64,000 bases of DNA, from the NCBI RefSeq assembly GCF_000002875.2, contig NC_009412.2:1097140-1161139 (forward strand). Direction: 5' to 3'. Under the pieces are notes generated by a model. The model was not told the DNA's origin, ran no database searches, and was given only the letters and a program-made list of their open reading frames with translations. This DNA comes from Leishmania infantum JPCM5. Lineage: Eukaryota > Euglenozoa > Kinetoplastea > Trypanosomatida > Trypanosomatidae. A program made the translations under genes and the position numbers. The stretch's first letter is position 1. Each line of letters starts with the position of its first letter. Positions 22,501-30,611 of the stretch are shown here, one piece after another.

Positions 22501-23200
22501 GAATGCCGCGGGGCCGCATCATCAAGTAGACGAACTCGTTCGGCGAGTTCGAGGTGGACTTGTGAAAGCGTGGAATGGTGGCCAGCGCTCGCATTGCCGC
22601 AGCCTCCGCAGTGCTCTTGTCTTGCTCGAGGTCGGATAAGGCGGTCGCCGCGGCGCCAGTGTTGCCGCCACCGGCACTCACCCGCTCCGACGTCAGCGGA
22701 GCTAGCTTTGCCGGTGGTGCCGCCGCCGCTGTGCCGCGATGGAGTCGTGACGAGATAGACTTGGACTTGGCGGAGGCGGCGAACATCTCCTTGAGCTCCG
22801 CGTCTGTGTGACTCGGCGGGTTGAACACATGCAGTGAGTTCACCATATGCGTCTCGCCGCGGGGGCGGGCGGAGGCGGCGGGGTCCGTCTTGGCAGCCGT
22901 GGTTACCGCCAGCTCAGCGGGCGGGTGGGGCACGAAGCTGGCAGCAGGTGACTGGCACTGCGTTAGACGATTCGGGACTCCAACCTGAGCGCCGCTGCTG
23001 ATGCCGTCGCTGTAGAGGCGCGTCGAGAGCGGGTTCGCCGTGCCACAGGCATCTGCCACATCCTTTGAGATGTGGATCGGGTTGCGCTGCGTCGCCTCTA
23101 GCTTTGCTCGCTTGGCGAGGGGCATAGCCGACGCAGCCGGCGCCACCGAGGACGCCGACGCCTTGAGCTGCGCCGTGCCCCGCTTTTTCTGCGAGTACAT
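10517..23200 (-). CDS. Dynein heavy chain, axonemal (probably inner-arm type)
   Basis: A 4227-aa protein from the ATG at 23200; an upstream in-frame codon at 23254 is GTG, so it was not used. The AAA ring is visible as four P-loops: GPAGTGKT (Lys1503, AAA1), GVTGTGKT (Lys1785, AAA2), GQTGVGKT (Lys2144, AAA3) and GVGGSGKR (Lys2511, AAA4). The AAA1 Walker B motif reads CLDEFNRI. Long charged helices at about 2730-3030 form the stalk around the microtubule-binding tip. AAA5, AAA6 and the C-terminal domain follow. Heavy chains are the ATP-driven motors of cilia and flagella. Length and the retained AAA4 P-loop suit an axonemal heavy chain rather than cytoplasmic dynein 1. Inner- versus outer-arm class is inference from overall size and C-terminal sequence. 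The first 230 residues are low-complexity, with a basic KRAK cluster near residue 27. Confidence 0.93.
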   Translation of the reverse strand: MYSQKKRGTAQLKASASSVAPAASAMPLAKRAKLEATQRNPIHISKDVADACGTANPLSTRLYSDGISSGAQVGVPNRLTQCQSPAASFVPHPPAELAVTTAAKTDPAASARPRGETHMVNSLHVFNPPSHTDAELKEMFAASAKSKSISSRLHRGTAAAAPPAKLAPLTSERVSAGGGNTGAAATALSDLEQDKSTAEAAAMRALATIPRFHKSTSNSPNEFVYLMMRPRGIRDPLNPYDLQPMARTEAQGRNYYTVSAAGVTHFTEGGAEFIELPKWERECRIFHAIRELLVFSEYKRWRNFVLWRSLVRRSATANTRQFLAAHLFAAHPSLSGALQAVRNICLETAAFEDLYQSSTETSTLDVYTTTLQTHLQEERRRLENMIKRIRDHVEQACKTTMFTWQLERERQKLLYEDADQQKRKVLDVRELGMQEQPSYIELTQRKTICRRLTAFIKLCDYLIVECLTGLAAKAVSHVRRDLEMSNTVPASAPAAATEKTRRGGGAAAAATTSAFTGPLWNVDVVYNVDQQAIELVPSAVQIREAIEDAVQDYVRAVGVIPRLTSLNTFLIYTSNARDELGNDTVGAGPDVADMVMAEESYKQDVAAIHTSLASSFAKMHRYAHTFEVFKEMYISNSQLREETLLESNETLHYFREQLATYKAQTDSISSNIPNFADIGMMRMWTEGLRDFFTPSPVTCLDIFHKALPVIARRRNETLLKELQEHTTYLAAAPKTIEHYVEYLDYCNALENSFDGIASSYDVVRELFNLLQEEKIDVSEEDDETYRSGTRPQFDKLRTLLQITEDSKEVQQRFFSRSIEEEMDQLRRRIESVYDRAGQPIVMSGEADVAEANAYMKALLEEAEGIAAREKKLREFQIEIGAEETVVEVMAEMLHDVSIKAKLWAGIGDWNTFTEETHALPFDQLDVPAVQEVVQKYSSLVKQVSSKLASNAVVPRLKSSVEEWRQLLPILQALTNPSLKSEHHAKISLIVGPVADASGSTSKTLSEWANQFTIGMLLQHQILKYRDEVLVVSASATEEDKLQRQIDRVNAMWNGGGPKPPAEFQFHAHKDSKDVFTFVGASVEDVTTLLDDSTVAISTIGSSKHCQGVLRSQVDRWENRLKYMSETLERWVELQRNWIYLENIFSSVEIRSQWKDDAQRFEKVDRFYRDLMRKAHDLPTAYRSLLINPPSFDTAATSGGRTLKHDLETYIKELEKVLISMEKKLEEKRRAFPRFYFLSNDDLLDLLAKAKTPELMMPHMLKMFDGVKSLTLSAQNDITHMNSMEGEQVELDHQGIKARGPVEAWMDLLEREMFSTLRGRAQRCLEDYEARQDRTDWMFQHPVQLVLIVEQLLWTRSVEEALDKIDSPQLMLRMRDEQRRNLEVLAELTARNLSKVQRILLSTIITIDVHGRDLVEEMCDSGVAESLEFGWTKQLRVYWEKDADGNGTVFIRQNNSRFVYGYEYLGAQGRLVITPLTDRIYMTVTGALKLHLGASPAGPAGTGKTETVKDLAKNLARQCIVYNCSDGVTYKMMEKFFSGLIQTGAWACLDEFNRINIEVLSVIASQLLEIKLALQNAQETFTFQGTPDVRVRPTYGAFVTMNPGYAGRTELPDNLKILFRPVAVMTPDFRMIAEVILYSEGFKNAHDLSLKITQLYKLSSEQLSPQDHYDFGMRALKSILVMAGDLKRSQPDVEEDLTLIVACNDSNVPKFVAEDIPLFRGIMQDLFPGVSFPEREYQELLPAMQHIMAEKKLVDAGQWVKKGIQFYETLIVRHGVMLVGVTGTGKTEARQCIAGALTNLAMAESANKMARPVIEFVLNPKSVLLHELYGRLDVNTNEWKDGVLAAIAKECVRASEISSDHRWMVFDGPVDTLWIESLNSVLDDSKLLCLDSGERIKLPDTIHMLFEVADLAVASPATVSRCGMVYVDAEDLPWNAVACQWSETKLAAAGAQPQCRAYILSLFDAYVEKGLTWLKQLPASASLISAGDINVVQSLCDLFTALMQVNKVQLMADPVSEAPPPSDDPMFRERNEICNAIFAFSFVWSVGGNVDHAAMESFDTMARTLLESVARFPNYGSVYDYTINFSTRLLVPWESLVPEFTYNPATPYFNILVPTVDTVRYSTIAQTLLQCKKPILFNGQTGVGKTFIMADCLQRNKEPLQLSLVTFQFSAQTSSERTQELMEAKLKPKRKNLLGAAPGKSVVLFIDDLNMPAVEVFGASPPIELLRQLMGQGGFYDRKLAGMWKTVQDVTVVSACGPPEGGRNPITPRLTRLFHLLQVATLTDDSMKRIFGSILRGFVEAKNFAREVKDMVPTLVMATVDVFNTIRDALRPRPTTPHYTFNLRDLSKVFQGMTQVIPRVCRDTATFVRLWMHEVMRCFYDRLATVEDRRYFVEGVLAEAASRVFPGAAESLIASPVLWADFTRFGSVEKVYEEVPEAQRLAQVLEEYQDDYNATEATAKPDDAAGGTATVQASQLGLVFFKDHCEHIARIIRILRQPRGNVLLVGVGGSGKRSLTRLASFIGGCRIFETSVGKGYSMNDFHEFLLEVYTYAGVKNEPCVMLLSDNQIVDEAMLEDVNNILNSGEVPSLFNAEEREKRVNACIEAAQQHGITSREDIYNFFISRVRDNMHVALCMSPVGDKFRTRCRQFPSLTNCCSVDWFDEWPREALEGVAKRMLQDMAGAVPASFHEKLPQLCVDVHAATTEMAQQYYDELRRRYYITPTSYLEFIETYKALLQSRRSRVEAQLAQVENGTEKMRETEETITKMKVEIEEKRPQLEKASEETQAVVADLKVRQAKAAEVQVQVRAQQESATVQQHDASQIAAEANARLAEAKPIIDKAKAALDTIQASDLNELRSFANPPSAVLKTTQACMTMFDVKDFNGAWSGNTDWKGAREFLSHRSLLDMIRGYPTDNVKPAILQKVQKYINDPEFTVEVCSSKGSQTCGSLCAWVHAVNEYSKVVKEVAPMRQAAAEAEQHLAATNAKLHAAQQQLKEVEKELSDLEQRYQSSVAKKNDLEKGLQLCIIRLRNAETLSGSLRSEGARWTENIKLLRAQLAALPLQVFMASASVAYFGAFTPAFRQRLIAQWAAQLAERGCEVDNFSLTTALGDPVDTLNWQVNGLPSDETSTENAIVAMLSTAPRRWPLFIDPQEQAVKWLLRQFQQTQAASGSGAVASKNRNMLRVVKLTDPTWMRTLELQIRLGGVVIIDDVGESLDPALEPLIARRVFTADSGGLQIQLTPQSGPIDYHPNFRMFLCSKLPNPVYLPDISTRVTLLNFTVTMEGLSEQMLGEVVSIEQRSMEEEKNSIIQRIAQGQRRLKAIEESILERLQSTKGNILDDEDLIRELQSAQSSAEVISRSQAEASEKMLIISTARERYRSVAVRAALLFFVLADVGRMDPMYQYSLQYFVKLVQHEVEGTTKPPGYTEADPAMLEDHLRAAISNLTRATYTQICRGLFNKDKTILSLLIATAIARHDGVIADEEWQYFVRATAFVASELPEQSPALASWMSRVQWELAEALSRTVSTFHDLVASMESEPEAWREHAQSDVPHSAILPGDWQSRLHLFQRVLLIRCFREEKLSFALSDYVHQTMGAEFIEMPPMDLTRTLKDSTAHTPIVFILSQGADPMEALRSLAKAEERELQCVSLGQGQSENAKRLIATCRKSGAWALLQNCHLSKTFMPELSAAVASLQPDAAGASEIHKDFRLWLTSMPTDFFPVFVLQSSVKLTNEPPTGLRANMLRCFGELTPQEYENFGDEAIGGKELKGRAFKKLLYGLCFFHSVVLERRKFGPLGWNVKYEWNDTDFHVSKQWLRLFFEEQEAIPWESLEYIIGQINYGGRVTDPQDRGTLLTILRNYLCPRILEEGHRFCEEGQYIVPASGTLAEAQEHIQAMSLVDEPAIFGMHENANLRYQLQTSEYLLTKIVSIQPRLVGSAGGSGATPEEEVRRKCQEFEATLPALLTREEAGPRTFTTLANGLPNSMSTVLAHELVKYNKLLDKIRQTLSDMQKALQGLTVLSSDLDAMYSSFLADQVPQLWTTVSYASLKPLGAWYRDLLARVQFIRSWLQKGEPAAFWIGGFFNPSAFMTGVYQAFARAEGVSVDKLGFRYEVLGVEPEAITSGPVRGCFVYGIQTDAWRWDFERRVMADSLPGEPYAVLPPVHFLPEPSHAKPADFHAVPLYRTTIRAGVISSLGASSNYVLSIEVPSVDGSDYWLLKGSACVCALNQ

Positions 23201-24877
23201 GGCCGACGTGAAACACCTGCGAGTCGGGCCGGAGCAAGGACGACAGCGCCGCACGCCGCAGGGGTGAGGAAGGCGAGATTGGGAAGCTTAGTGCGGGCAG
23301 ACAGATACCCAGCAGTCGAGTGGCAAACGTCCCAGGGCACGTTTGTCTAGGCGCTTCAAGCGAAGGGGTGAATCAATATGTCCACCCCGGGTGATGGAGG
23401 CGGGGTGGAGGCGGCACGCTGTGTAAACTTAGAGAGAGTGAGCACGGCGCGCCACCGCCTAGTGGTGATGCGTAGAGAAGCGGAACAAACGAAAAAGAAG
23501 AGCCACGCTGATGTCTTCACCGCTCGCGCAGACACGCGAGGACGCGCTGGAGACGTACGCGATTCCTTCCCTCTCCGTCAGAGTGAAGACTGCTGCACGT
23601 CTACTGTGTGCGAGAGAGTATGCAGCTCCCTACGGACACAAGCACACGCGCCGGCACACGTCAGACTGGCGACGGGAAAATAAGCGGTAGAGAGACGGGC
23701 AGAGGCCGAATCTGCCGCTTCTCCTTTCCTCTTCTCGCAATCAAGGTCGCTAAATACCTCGAGTCCCTGCGTCGTCGACTTCGCTCTGTGCGTGTGCGCG
23801 CGGAGGCTGTTGGCGTCCTGCTTGCTGCACTACCGGTGGAGGTGGCGGATACGTACACAAGTGCTATTCTGACTTCTCATTCACTTGGGTGCCCCTTACA
23901 CCGGTGTGAGGGGGCAGCGAGCGGGTGTGCGTGCGTGTCGCCGTGGCAGCGCCGTCCCCGCAGCATACAGGAGGAGTGAGGGAAGAAAAAAGACGAGAGA
24001 CATGGAGGCGGTGACGCATGTTGGCGGGATGCTGGGAAGTGACTCTCAGAGGCAGCCGCGCTACGAGACGGTGCATACCGGCTCACTTCGGCAGAGGGCG
24101 CGCAGTAAAGTCATTTCCTTCACACGCCGCGCGCCCATCGGTGTCATGCAGTTGCGGAGAAAGAGGAGCAGCAAACCGAGGAAGGGTCTGCACCAGAACG
24201 GCATTCACCCGTCGTCCGTGCGCGTATATCGTCACTGTTGTTGGAATACGGTTCAACGCTCCTCCACGGCCCTGCAACCTCCCCCTCTTTCTCGCTCAGC
24301 CCTCCCCCTCCCGGGGATACGGCAAAACACAGGGCTCTCCGTGGGGGTTGCGGACACGACAATGGGGGGGTAGAGGAGACACGGAAAGTGAAAGCAGTCA
24401 CATGCGCCAACGAGCGAGCGAGCGGCAGACAAGCGGTGGTGGTGAAGGGGGTGGACAACATTGGCTTAAGAGGCAAGCTAGATGCGCGGCGGCTGGGGGG
24501 AGAGGGTAGAGGGACAGCACGGACGGCGCGCTACACACATTCGGTTACATCATTGGAGCGCTGACAGTCTCACTCTCGCCTTCCGACTCTCTAGCAGCTG
24601 CTCTTCATGTCGCACATGCGGCATCAACGCCGACACACATGATGGCATTCCAGGCGAAAATGAGGCATGAGAGCTCGGCGTGTGTGTGAGAGAACAAGCG
24701 CCGTGAAAACAACAGCAATAAAAACCAGGACAAGATGGTGCCCAACTTTGCCTGCCCCGCCATTAGTGTACATCGATTTCACCCATACATACATACTGAT
24801 ACGCACCTTGTGCACTGTACGGCCCTTCCTTTCTGTGATGCGTCTCCGTATCTGTGGCGGGCACCCGCTGCACTCTC
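23201..24877. other. Intergenic spacer upstream of the dynein gene
   Basis: 1.7 kb with no convincing ORF. Minus-strand pyrimidine runs (for example around 23470-23510 and 24270-24310) give several possible spliced-leader sites for the dynein mRNA. The part near 24880 is AT-richer and is probably the 3' UTR of the gene at 24878. Nothing else recognised. Confidence 0.5.
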
Positions 24878-26035
24878 TCACGCCTCTGCCGCTGGTTGAT
24901 CGGCGTGGCTTGGCGCTATAGGGGCGGTAGCAGCGTCAGGAGTAGATGAGACATTGCCTTCCACGTCGGCACCAGAGGCGAGGGCTGCAGCTAGGGAGGC
25001 ACAGGCACCCTCCGCCTCCTCCGCGATTCGCATGCGCTGCGTCTCTTCCTCCAGAACCGCTGCGAAGGGCTCGAACTGCATGGAGTAGTCGATGACATCC
25101 CTCATGAATGGCGGAACCTCTTTGTACGTGTGCCGCAGCCGGCCAGTAACGGTGTCGTACCGCAGGTACCCTTCGCTGATGCCGTGCGCCTCAACGACGC
25201 AGGCCAGCAAAATCCGCCGGAATATGATGTCCTCCTCGCTCTCCGTCTCGCCTCGAATGGCGCATACACGTTGCCACAGAGGCGCTGCTTCGCGGCTTTC
25301 CAGCACGGACAACTTGGCCTGCTGCAGTGCATCGCGTTCCGCGGCAATGAGGCGCAGCTGCCCGACGTGCGGCAGCGCATCGGGGAACATCCTTAGTGCG
25401 CGCAAAAGCAGCCGCTGTTCCGCCCCCCATATCTCCTCACGCAGCTGGGCGAGGAAAGCCATCGTGGCACGGTTGTACTCGTCTTCAAAGCTGCGCCGAG
25501 CCTGCGCCTCGAGCCACACAAGGTCGTCGGTGGGCCCAAATATCGTTTGGTAGTAGGCGCGGGCAACGCCCATGAAGAACTTCGCCTCCAGTTCGAGCAG
25601 GTCGGCATACTCGGCCGCTTCCTGCGCCACTAGAAGTGTAAGTACATCATCTGCGTCGCGCTTCGGCTTCGCAGGCGCAGCACGCAGCCGCTTCTGTGCA
25701 CGAAGGCGAAGCTCGTGATTCACCGAGTGGATACCAATGCGTCGCGGGCCATGCGTGCACACAGACGGCGCGCACGTCTCCTCAGCATTGATGGCGCTCG
25801 TGTAAAAGGACAGGTCTCGGAAGACGTTTGTGCAGTAACGCTCCAGCTGCGAAAGAGGCGGCCGCTTCAAGCGGGCGGTGAAGCGCGCATGAGACGCCTT
25901 GTATTGATTACGTGCCTCTGTGTACTGCTGCGTGTATGCTTGCTGCATGAGAGCGACCAGGCTCTCCGCTGATGAAGCGCTCTCGCCCTCGCGTGGGGGT
26001 GGCTTTGCAGAAGTGGTGTTAACGACGATGGACAT
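24878..26035 (-). CDS. Hypothetical helical protein (385 aa)
   Basis: Starts at an ATG at 26035. The sequence is almost wholly helical and charged between residues 25 and 340, with many Glu/Arg/Leu/Ala, and ends in an Ala/Ser/Pro-rich tail of about 45 residues. Tyr- and Phe-containing segments such as FFMGVARAYYQTIF suggest a folded helical core rather than a simple coiled coil. There is no signal peptide, membrane span or known catalytic motif. GC-rich third positions and intact length support expression. I do not recognise the family. It lies next to a dynein heavy-chain gene, but neighbours in these units are usually unrelated. Confidence 0.8.
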   Translation of the reverse strand: MSIVVNTTSAKPPPREGESASSAESLVALMQQAYTQQYTEARNQYKASHARFTARLKRPPLSQLERYCTNVFRDLSFYTSAINAEETCAPSVCTHGPRRIGIHSVNHELRLRAQKRLRAAPAKPKRDADDVLTLLVAQEAAEYADLLELEAKFFMGVARAYYQTIFGPTDDLVWLEAQARRSFEDEYNRATMAFLAQLREEIWGAEQRLLLRALRMFPDALPHVGQLRLIAAERDALQQAKLSVLESREAAPLWQRVCAIRGETESEEDIIFRRILLACVVEAHGISEGYLRYDTVTGRLRHTYKEVPPFMRDVIDYSMQFEPFAAVLEEETQRMRIAEEAEGACASLAAALASGADVEGNVSSTPDAATAPIAPSHADQPAAEA

Positions 26036-27743
26036 GACCTATCTGCGCCCGTGGGTGCTTGCCAGACTGAGCCGAGAGAAAGAGAGGCACAACCGCGGGG
26101 GAAAAGAAGAAGCGTGCAAGAGAAAAATGAGGAGCACACGCGGGAGAGTATCATGAGCAGTGCCAATGAGCGCGCGCTGCGCCACGACGCCATCCGCATG
26201 TAGATCCGCCGAAAGGCCGCGCCGCAGCTAAACGACTGAGCCAGCCTTTGAGCACTACAACGTGAGGTGCATACGCGAACGCGCGGCCTGCGTGCTCGCA
26301 GCGTGGTGAAAGGTTCATGATGGCGTCATCGTCTGCCGCAGATACGACGCTCGCTTTGCTCCCCTTCTCGCTGTACTCGAGCGGGTCCAGTGTCGCGCCT
26401 CAGCGAAGCAACACACACAGAGAGACGCGCAAGAGAAGCAAAAACACGAGCGCGCGCGCACAGACACACACCGCGTCCTTCCCACTCGATAACGCCAGCG
26501 GGACGCATGCCTCCCGTGGGCACCCTCATTTTTTTCTTCTCCGATGTGCCCATCCGACCACCAGCAGGTCAGTCAACCGACATACACACATGCGCGCACA
26601 CCACCACACACCACCAGCTTCTGCTGCACCGCGGCTAAATCGTGGTCGCCTAGGATGCACCGTCTTGCTGTAGAATCAGCGCCATGCGTCGGCCGGACTC
26701 ATCGTGTCCGTCCTTGTCCATTCATCGCACGTGTGCTGCGCGATCGGCGCCACACGGAGGCTCGGGTGTACGGCATGCCTTCATTCGAATCGGGCCGCGT
26801 GCAGGGTCCTGTTCAAGGGCGGAAGCAGTGGCGTCTGTCGTGCGGAGTAGCAGTGGGGTGGTGGTCTCTCGGTGCATGCCGGATGCGCGCAGGGAGGAAG
26901 TTGGCCAGCTGCAGGCCATATCCCTCGGAGACCCTGCGCACCCTGCCCGTGTGCCGTGCTTCGCTCTCTCAGTCGCCTAAAGCCGCCGCATCCCGTTAAT
27001 ACGGTGTGGTGACTCGCAACAGGAGAGTCGGGAGGGCTTGATGGTGGAACTCGAGGGCACTCTCGTCATGCTTCCGGCGTCTGTGCCTCATGAGCCCTCC
27101 AGGTTGAATGCAGCAGATGCAGCACGCTCCGCACACATGCGCTTGGGGGCTGATCCGTATATTGGGTCTCCTCGCGCCTTGTTCGTCCACCACTCCTGCT
27201 CTTTGGACCTCTGAGTGCCTTGCTTGGATGCGATTCACCACGCCAGTTGTGCTTCACAGCGCCTGCGCACAGTGCTTGCATTTTTGCATCCCGGGGCCTG
27301 CTTCAGAACGACTTCGGAGTCTGAGGAAAGGGGGGCTTCTGTCTTCATCCTCCATTTCCGTCCATGTCACAAAGGGGGGGGGGCTGTCTGGATGTTGTGT
27401 CCGCACATCTCTCGACAGGTTGGACGCCGCTATAAGCCTGTGTGGCGGGAGGGTCAAGCGGAAGGGGCCTGCGGCCGAGCAGCCCAGCACCGACGTGGCA
27501 AGAGAAGATCAAGCGACCGCCACCACTGGCGCTATCATTGCTGTTGCTTTCGTAGCACGCACCTACCCTGCAGGCCCCCACGCCACCACCGCAATTCTTC
27601 TCTTACGGATTCCCTGGCGCACCCACGCCCCTCTCGCTCCCGCCCTTCACAGTGCCCACAAGCGGCTCCCGATGTAGCCGCCGGATCATCTCCCTATGCT
27701 GGTTGAAGTCGAAGAGGTGCACCACAAGTGCGGCGTTGTTTCA
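26036..27743. other. Intergenic spacer with a complex, possibly decayed retroposon segment
   Basis: 26036-26640 is ordinary CA-rich spacer. From about 26650 to 27300 the sequence is of mixed composition, without simple repeats, and unlike the neighbouring spacers. It carries short overlapping ORFs in all frames but no domain. This could be a diverged SIDER-type element in the 3' UTR of the gene at 24878 or the 5' side of the COG8-like transcript; I cannot align it by eye to the 502-bp repeat. A G10 run lies near 27376. Confidence 0.35.
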
Positions 27744-29333
27744 CTAGGTCGGTGCAGAGTTCGTTGACGCTGGCGGCACCGAAGGCGCCGCAGCTGGAGC
27801 GGTGGTGAAGTCTGGTGTCGGTGTAGCAAGTATCGTCGATGCATGCGGGTGTGCCGGCGCCACGGAGCTCGCACTTTCTGCAGCCGGCACCGTCGACGGC
27901 GACTCTACCGCAAACAGAAGCTCTCCAATGCCATACATTAGAGCCTGCGTGCGGTCCTCCAAGTCCTCGCGGTGCGCAGGTCCGAGAAGGCGGCCGACCA
28001 GGTGCAGTACATATGGGTACCACAGCCGTTGAAACGCCTTCACAAAGGTCACAAACACTGCCCGTTCAGCGCTGTACATTGTGTCGAGCAGAGGCGCGTC
28101 ATTCAGCATGTCCTGTCCCACCTCGCACACCAGCTGTCGCACTTCCTCCCCACACGGTGCCTCAACCCCTGGTAACAGACACTTGCGGATGGCGTTGAAG
28201 GAGGCGAGCATCCCGTTGAGCGCGTACGCGAGCGGCAGCCACTGAGCTAGCTGCACGGCTGGCGTGTCGCTAATAGTCGGAGGGGCCTGGATCCCCGTAG
28301 ACGACGTCAGCGTCGAGTTGTTGTGACAGTACACAGAAACACGCCACGAGGAGGTCTGCATGGCGGTGCGATAGGTGATCCGGGCCTGCCGCATGCCTTC
28401 AGCGAAGAGTCCCTGCACCTTCTGGACAAGTATGCTGCCCAGGAGCCCAAGCACGTCTGTGTGCACCCGCGCACTGGCACTCGAGCAGCTGCTGCACTGC
28501 TGCACCACGAGCGCCAGTTCAGAGCCGTTGTGAAGGTGCTGGAGCGCCGCCGCCATGAGGTGCATGAACATGTGCGCCTGCTCCTGACACCACAGGCTCA
28601 GCTCCTCCGTCGCTTGCCGTTGCTGGGCCTCGGTGCTGGACGGGAAGCACGCCTTGTACTGCAGCGTCACCTCGTTCACGTGCACCTTGTACACCGTGAT
28701 GTACTTGAGGATGAGAGAGTAGGGCACCACGCTGGATTCAGCTTCCTGCAGCAGCTGACGAATGTACGCAGCGCGGCTGCGCAGGAAGAGTGCACGCAAC
28801 GACGCCGGGGAGCCGCCAAGGCGACGAAGGAGGGAGATGGCTTTGTACGCCGTGTCCACCGTGAGCCCACCCGACAGCATCGGCAGCACATGCGCGTTCA
28901 CCGCCTGCTCCATTGTGTCCACCACTTCCTTCTGCAATCTCTGAAAAACGTACACGTCGCTCATGTGCTGACACAGCATCATGACGTGGTCGAATATGAG
29001 GAGCGCCTCGTGGAACATTGTCTGCCGCACACACTCCTCCACTAAGGCAGGCGACTCCATGAGAGCCACGATTTTCTGGTGACTCATGACCGCGCTGTGC
29101 AGCTGCGCTTTCTCTTGCCGCCACGACTGCCCCGCATACTGGAGAAGCTGCGACCAGGAGTGCAGTGTTTGCAAGGATGCTGTCAGCTCTTTAGCGGTGT
29201 CTTCGGCATTGCTGGAGAGCGACGCGGCCGCCACGTTTGCGGCCTGCGCGTTGGTCAACAGCTCGTAGTGATCGACTGCACAGTTCACAATGGACTGCCG
29301 CACCCGGACCTCCTCGGCGGAGGAAGTTGTCAT
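27744..29333 (-). CDS. COG8: COG8-like subunit of the conserved oligomeric Golgi complex (Dor1 family)
   Basis: 529 aa from the ATG at 29333. The helical N-terminal half matches the Dor1/COG8 pattern: a stretch with FDHVMMLCQHMSDVY, then LSLLRRLGG-like and LRALFLRSRAAYIRQLL segments, where COG8 proteins have a leucine-rich region reading like LRxxFLxxRxxWL. The C-terminal part ends in a low-complexity Ala/Pro/Thr/Ser tail of about 60 residues. COG8 is part of lobe B of the eight-subunit tethering complex that guides retrograde vesicles within the Golgi and so maintains glycosylation enzymes. The call is from family resemblance and memory; another vesicle-tether subunit is the main alternative. 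No membrane span is seen, as expected for a peripheral membrane protein. Confidence 0.72.
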   Translation of the reverse strand: MTTSSAEEVRVRQSIVNCAVDHYELLTNAQAANVAAASLSSNAEDTAKELTASLQTLHSWSQLLQYAGQSWRQEKAQLHSAVMSHQKIVALMESPALVEECVRQTMFHEALLIFDHVMMLCQHMSDVYVFQRLQKEVVDTMEQAVNAHVLPMLSGGLTVDTAYKAISLLRRLGGSPASLRALFLRSRAAYIRQLLQEAESSVVPYSLILKYITVYKVHVNEVTLQYKACFPSSTEAQQRQATEELSLWCQEQAHMFMHLMAAALQHLHNGSELALVVQQCSSCSSASARVHTDVLGLLGSILVQKVQGLFAEGMRQARITYRTAMQTSSWRVSVYCHNNSTLTSSTGIQAPPTISDTPAVQLAQWLPLAYALNGMLASFNAIRKCLLPGVEAPCGEEVRQLVCEVGQDMLNDAPLLDTMYSAERAVFVTFVKAFQRLWYPYVLHLVGRLLGPAHREDLEDRTQALMYGIGELLFAVESPSTVPAAESASSVAPAHPHASTILATPTPDFTTAPAAAPSVPPASTNSAPT

Positions 29334-30580
29334 GGTTGCACTGAAACGACGGTTGTGGGGGTGGGGGTTGAGTGAAAGCGAAGGCGTTCACGGCCACGCG
29401 AGAACGGTAGGGTGGGGCCGCAGAAGCGACTGTGGTGGGTACCCTGTCGAGACGTGCGATACGAGTGCCAGCCTGGGTGCGTGCGAGCGTACCGGAGTGG
29501 AAACAACAACGAGGGGGGCACCTTCGCAGCACTCCTCGGCAGCGTGGCATGGACACAGAGAGAAAAAAGAGAGCGACGTGCATGCATGCGCAGGATAAAG
29601 CCGCAGAAGGAGAGTCACGATGATCACGTGCATATAAAATACGAGTCGAGGTTCGGCTGCAGCTCGCCTCAAATTCCGTAAAATCGCTTTCATGTTTCTC
29701 AGCACGCGCCTGAGCGTGTTGCGCTTCCGCTTACGGAGCGCAGCTGGTCTTCCGCCACTTGTGTGATGCACTCCGCAGCATTATAATCCCACAGTTGAGT
29801 GGTGTGCTGGCCCATGTTTGGTTTCAATTCCTTTTTCTTTCTCACTGCTGCTGCTCTTTATGATGCTTTATCCTCTCCTGTCAACCTCTGCTTGCACTCG
29901 CACGCCACCATTCGCTCGTCCCTTGCCCTCGGCAACAATGTCGATACCAGGTCTACCGATGCGCGCACAGCGGCACACAGACGCTCCTCTTTAGAGCGAC
30001 GCAAGCACGTGCACTGGCTCATGTACGCGCAGCACACACAAGCAACAAATGAGGGACGAAAAAGGAAGCGGTGAGGCCGGTGGTGGTGTGCGTCGAGGTC
30101 CATCGCACGGTGGTGAACGAAGAGAGAAAGAGCTAGGCAGAGACGCGAAAACGGGAAGGATGCGCATTTGAAACGCGTGCGCACTCACGCACATCCCATC
30201 ATCTCCGTCCCTGCGAAGGCACGCAGGCAGGCACTCAGCAGGCAACTGAGAGACTGCGAAAAAAAGCCTCGACTGAAATGCGGAGTGCGTTTGATAGAGC
30301 TGCCGTCTTTGGATGTGTGTGCGAGTGCATGCAAGCGCGAGTTTCTGTGTAAGGCGAGGCAGACTTCGAGGGGAGAGACAGGCAAGACGCACTTGTGGCG
30401 CTGACTCGTTCCTTTCTTCTCTCCTGCCAGTCGTCGCTTTCTCCTCCTTTTGTGCAATGCCCCTCTTGCGTGTTCACCACCCCCTTCTTCGACAAGGAGA
30501 GTATGCTTGCAGAGCACTGCATCAGCCGTCGGGTGGTCAACCGGAAAGAAGAAAAACAAGGGAGCAAAGAGTCGCCGCAA

Positions 30581-30611
<31 letters not shown>

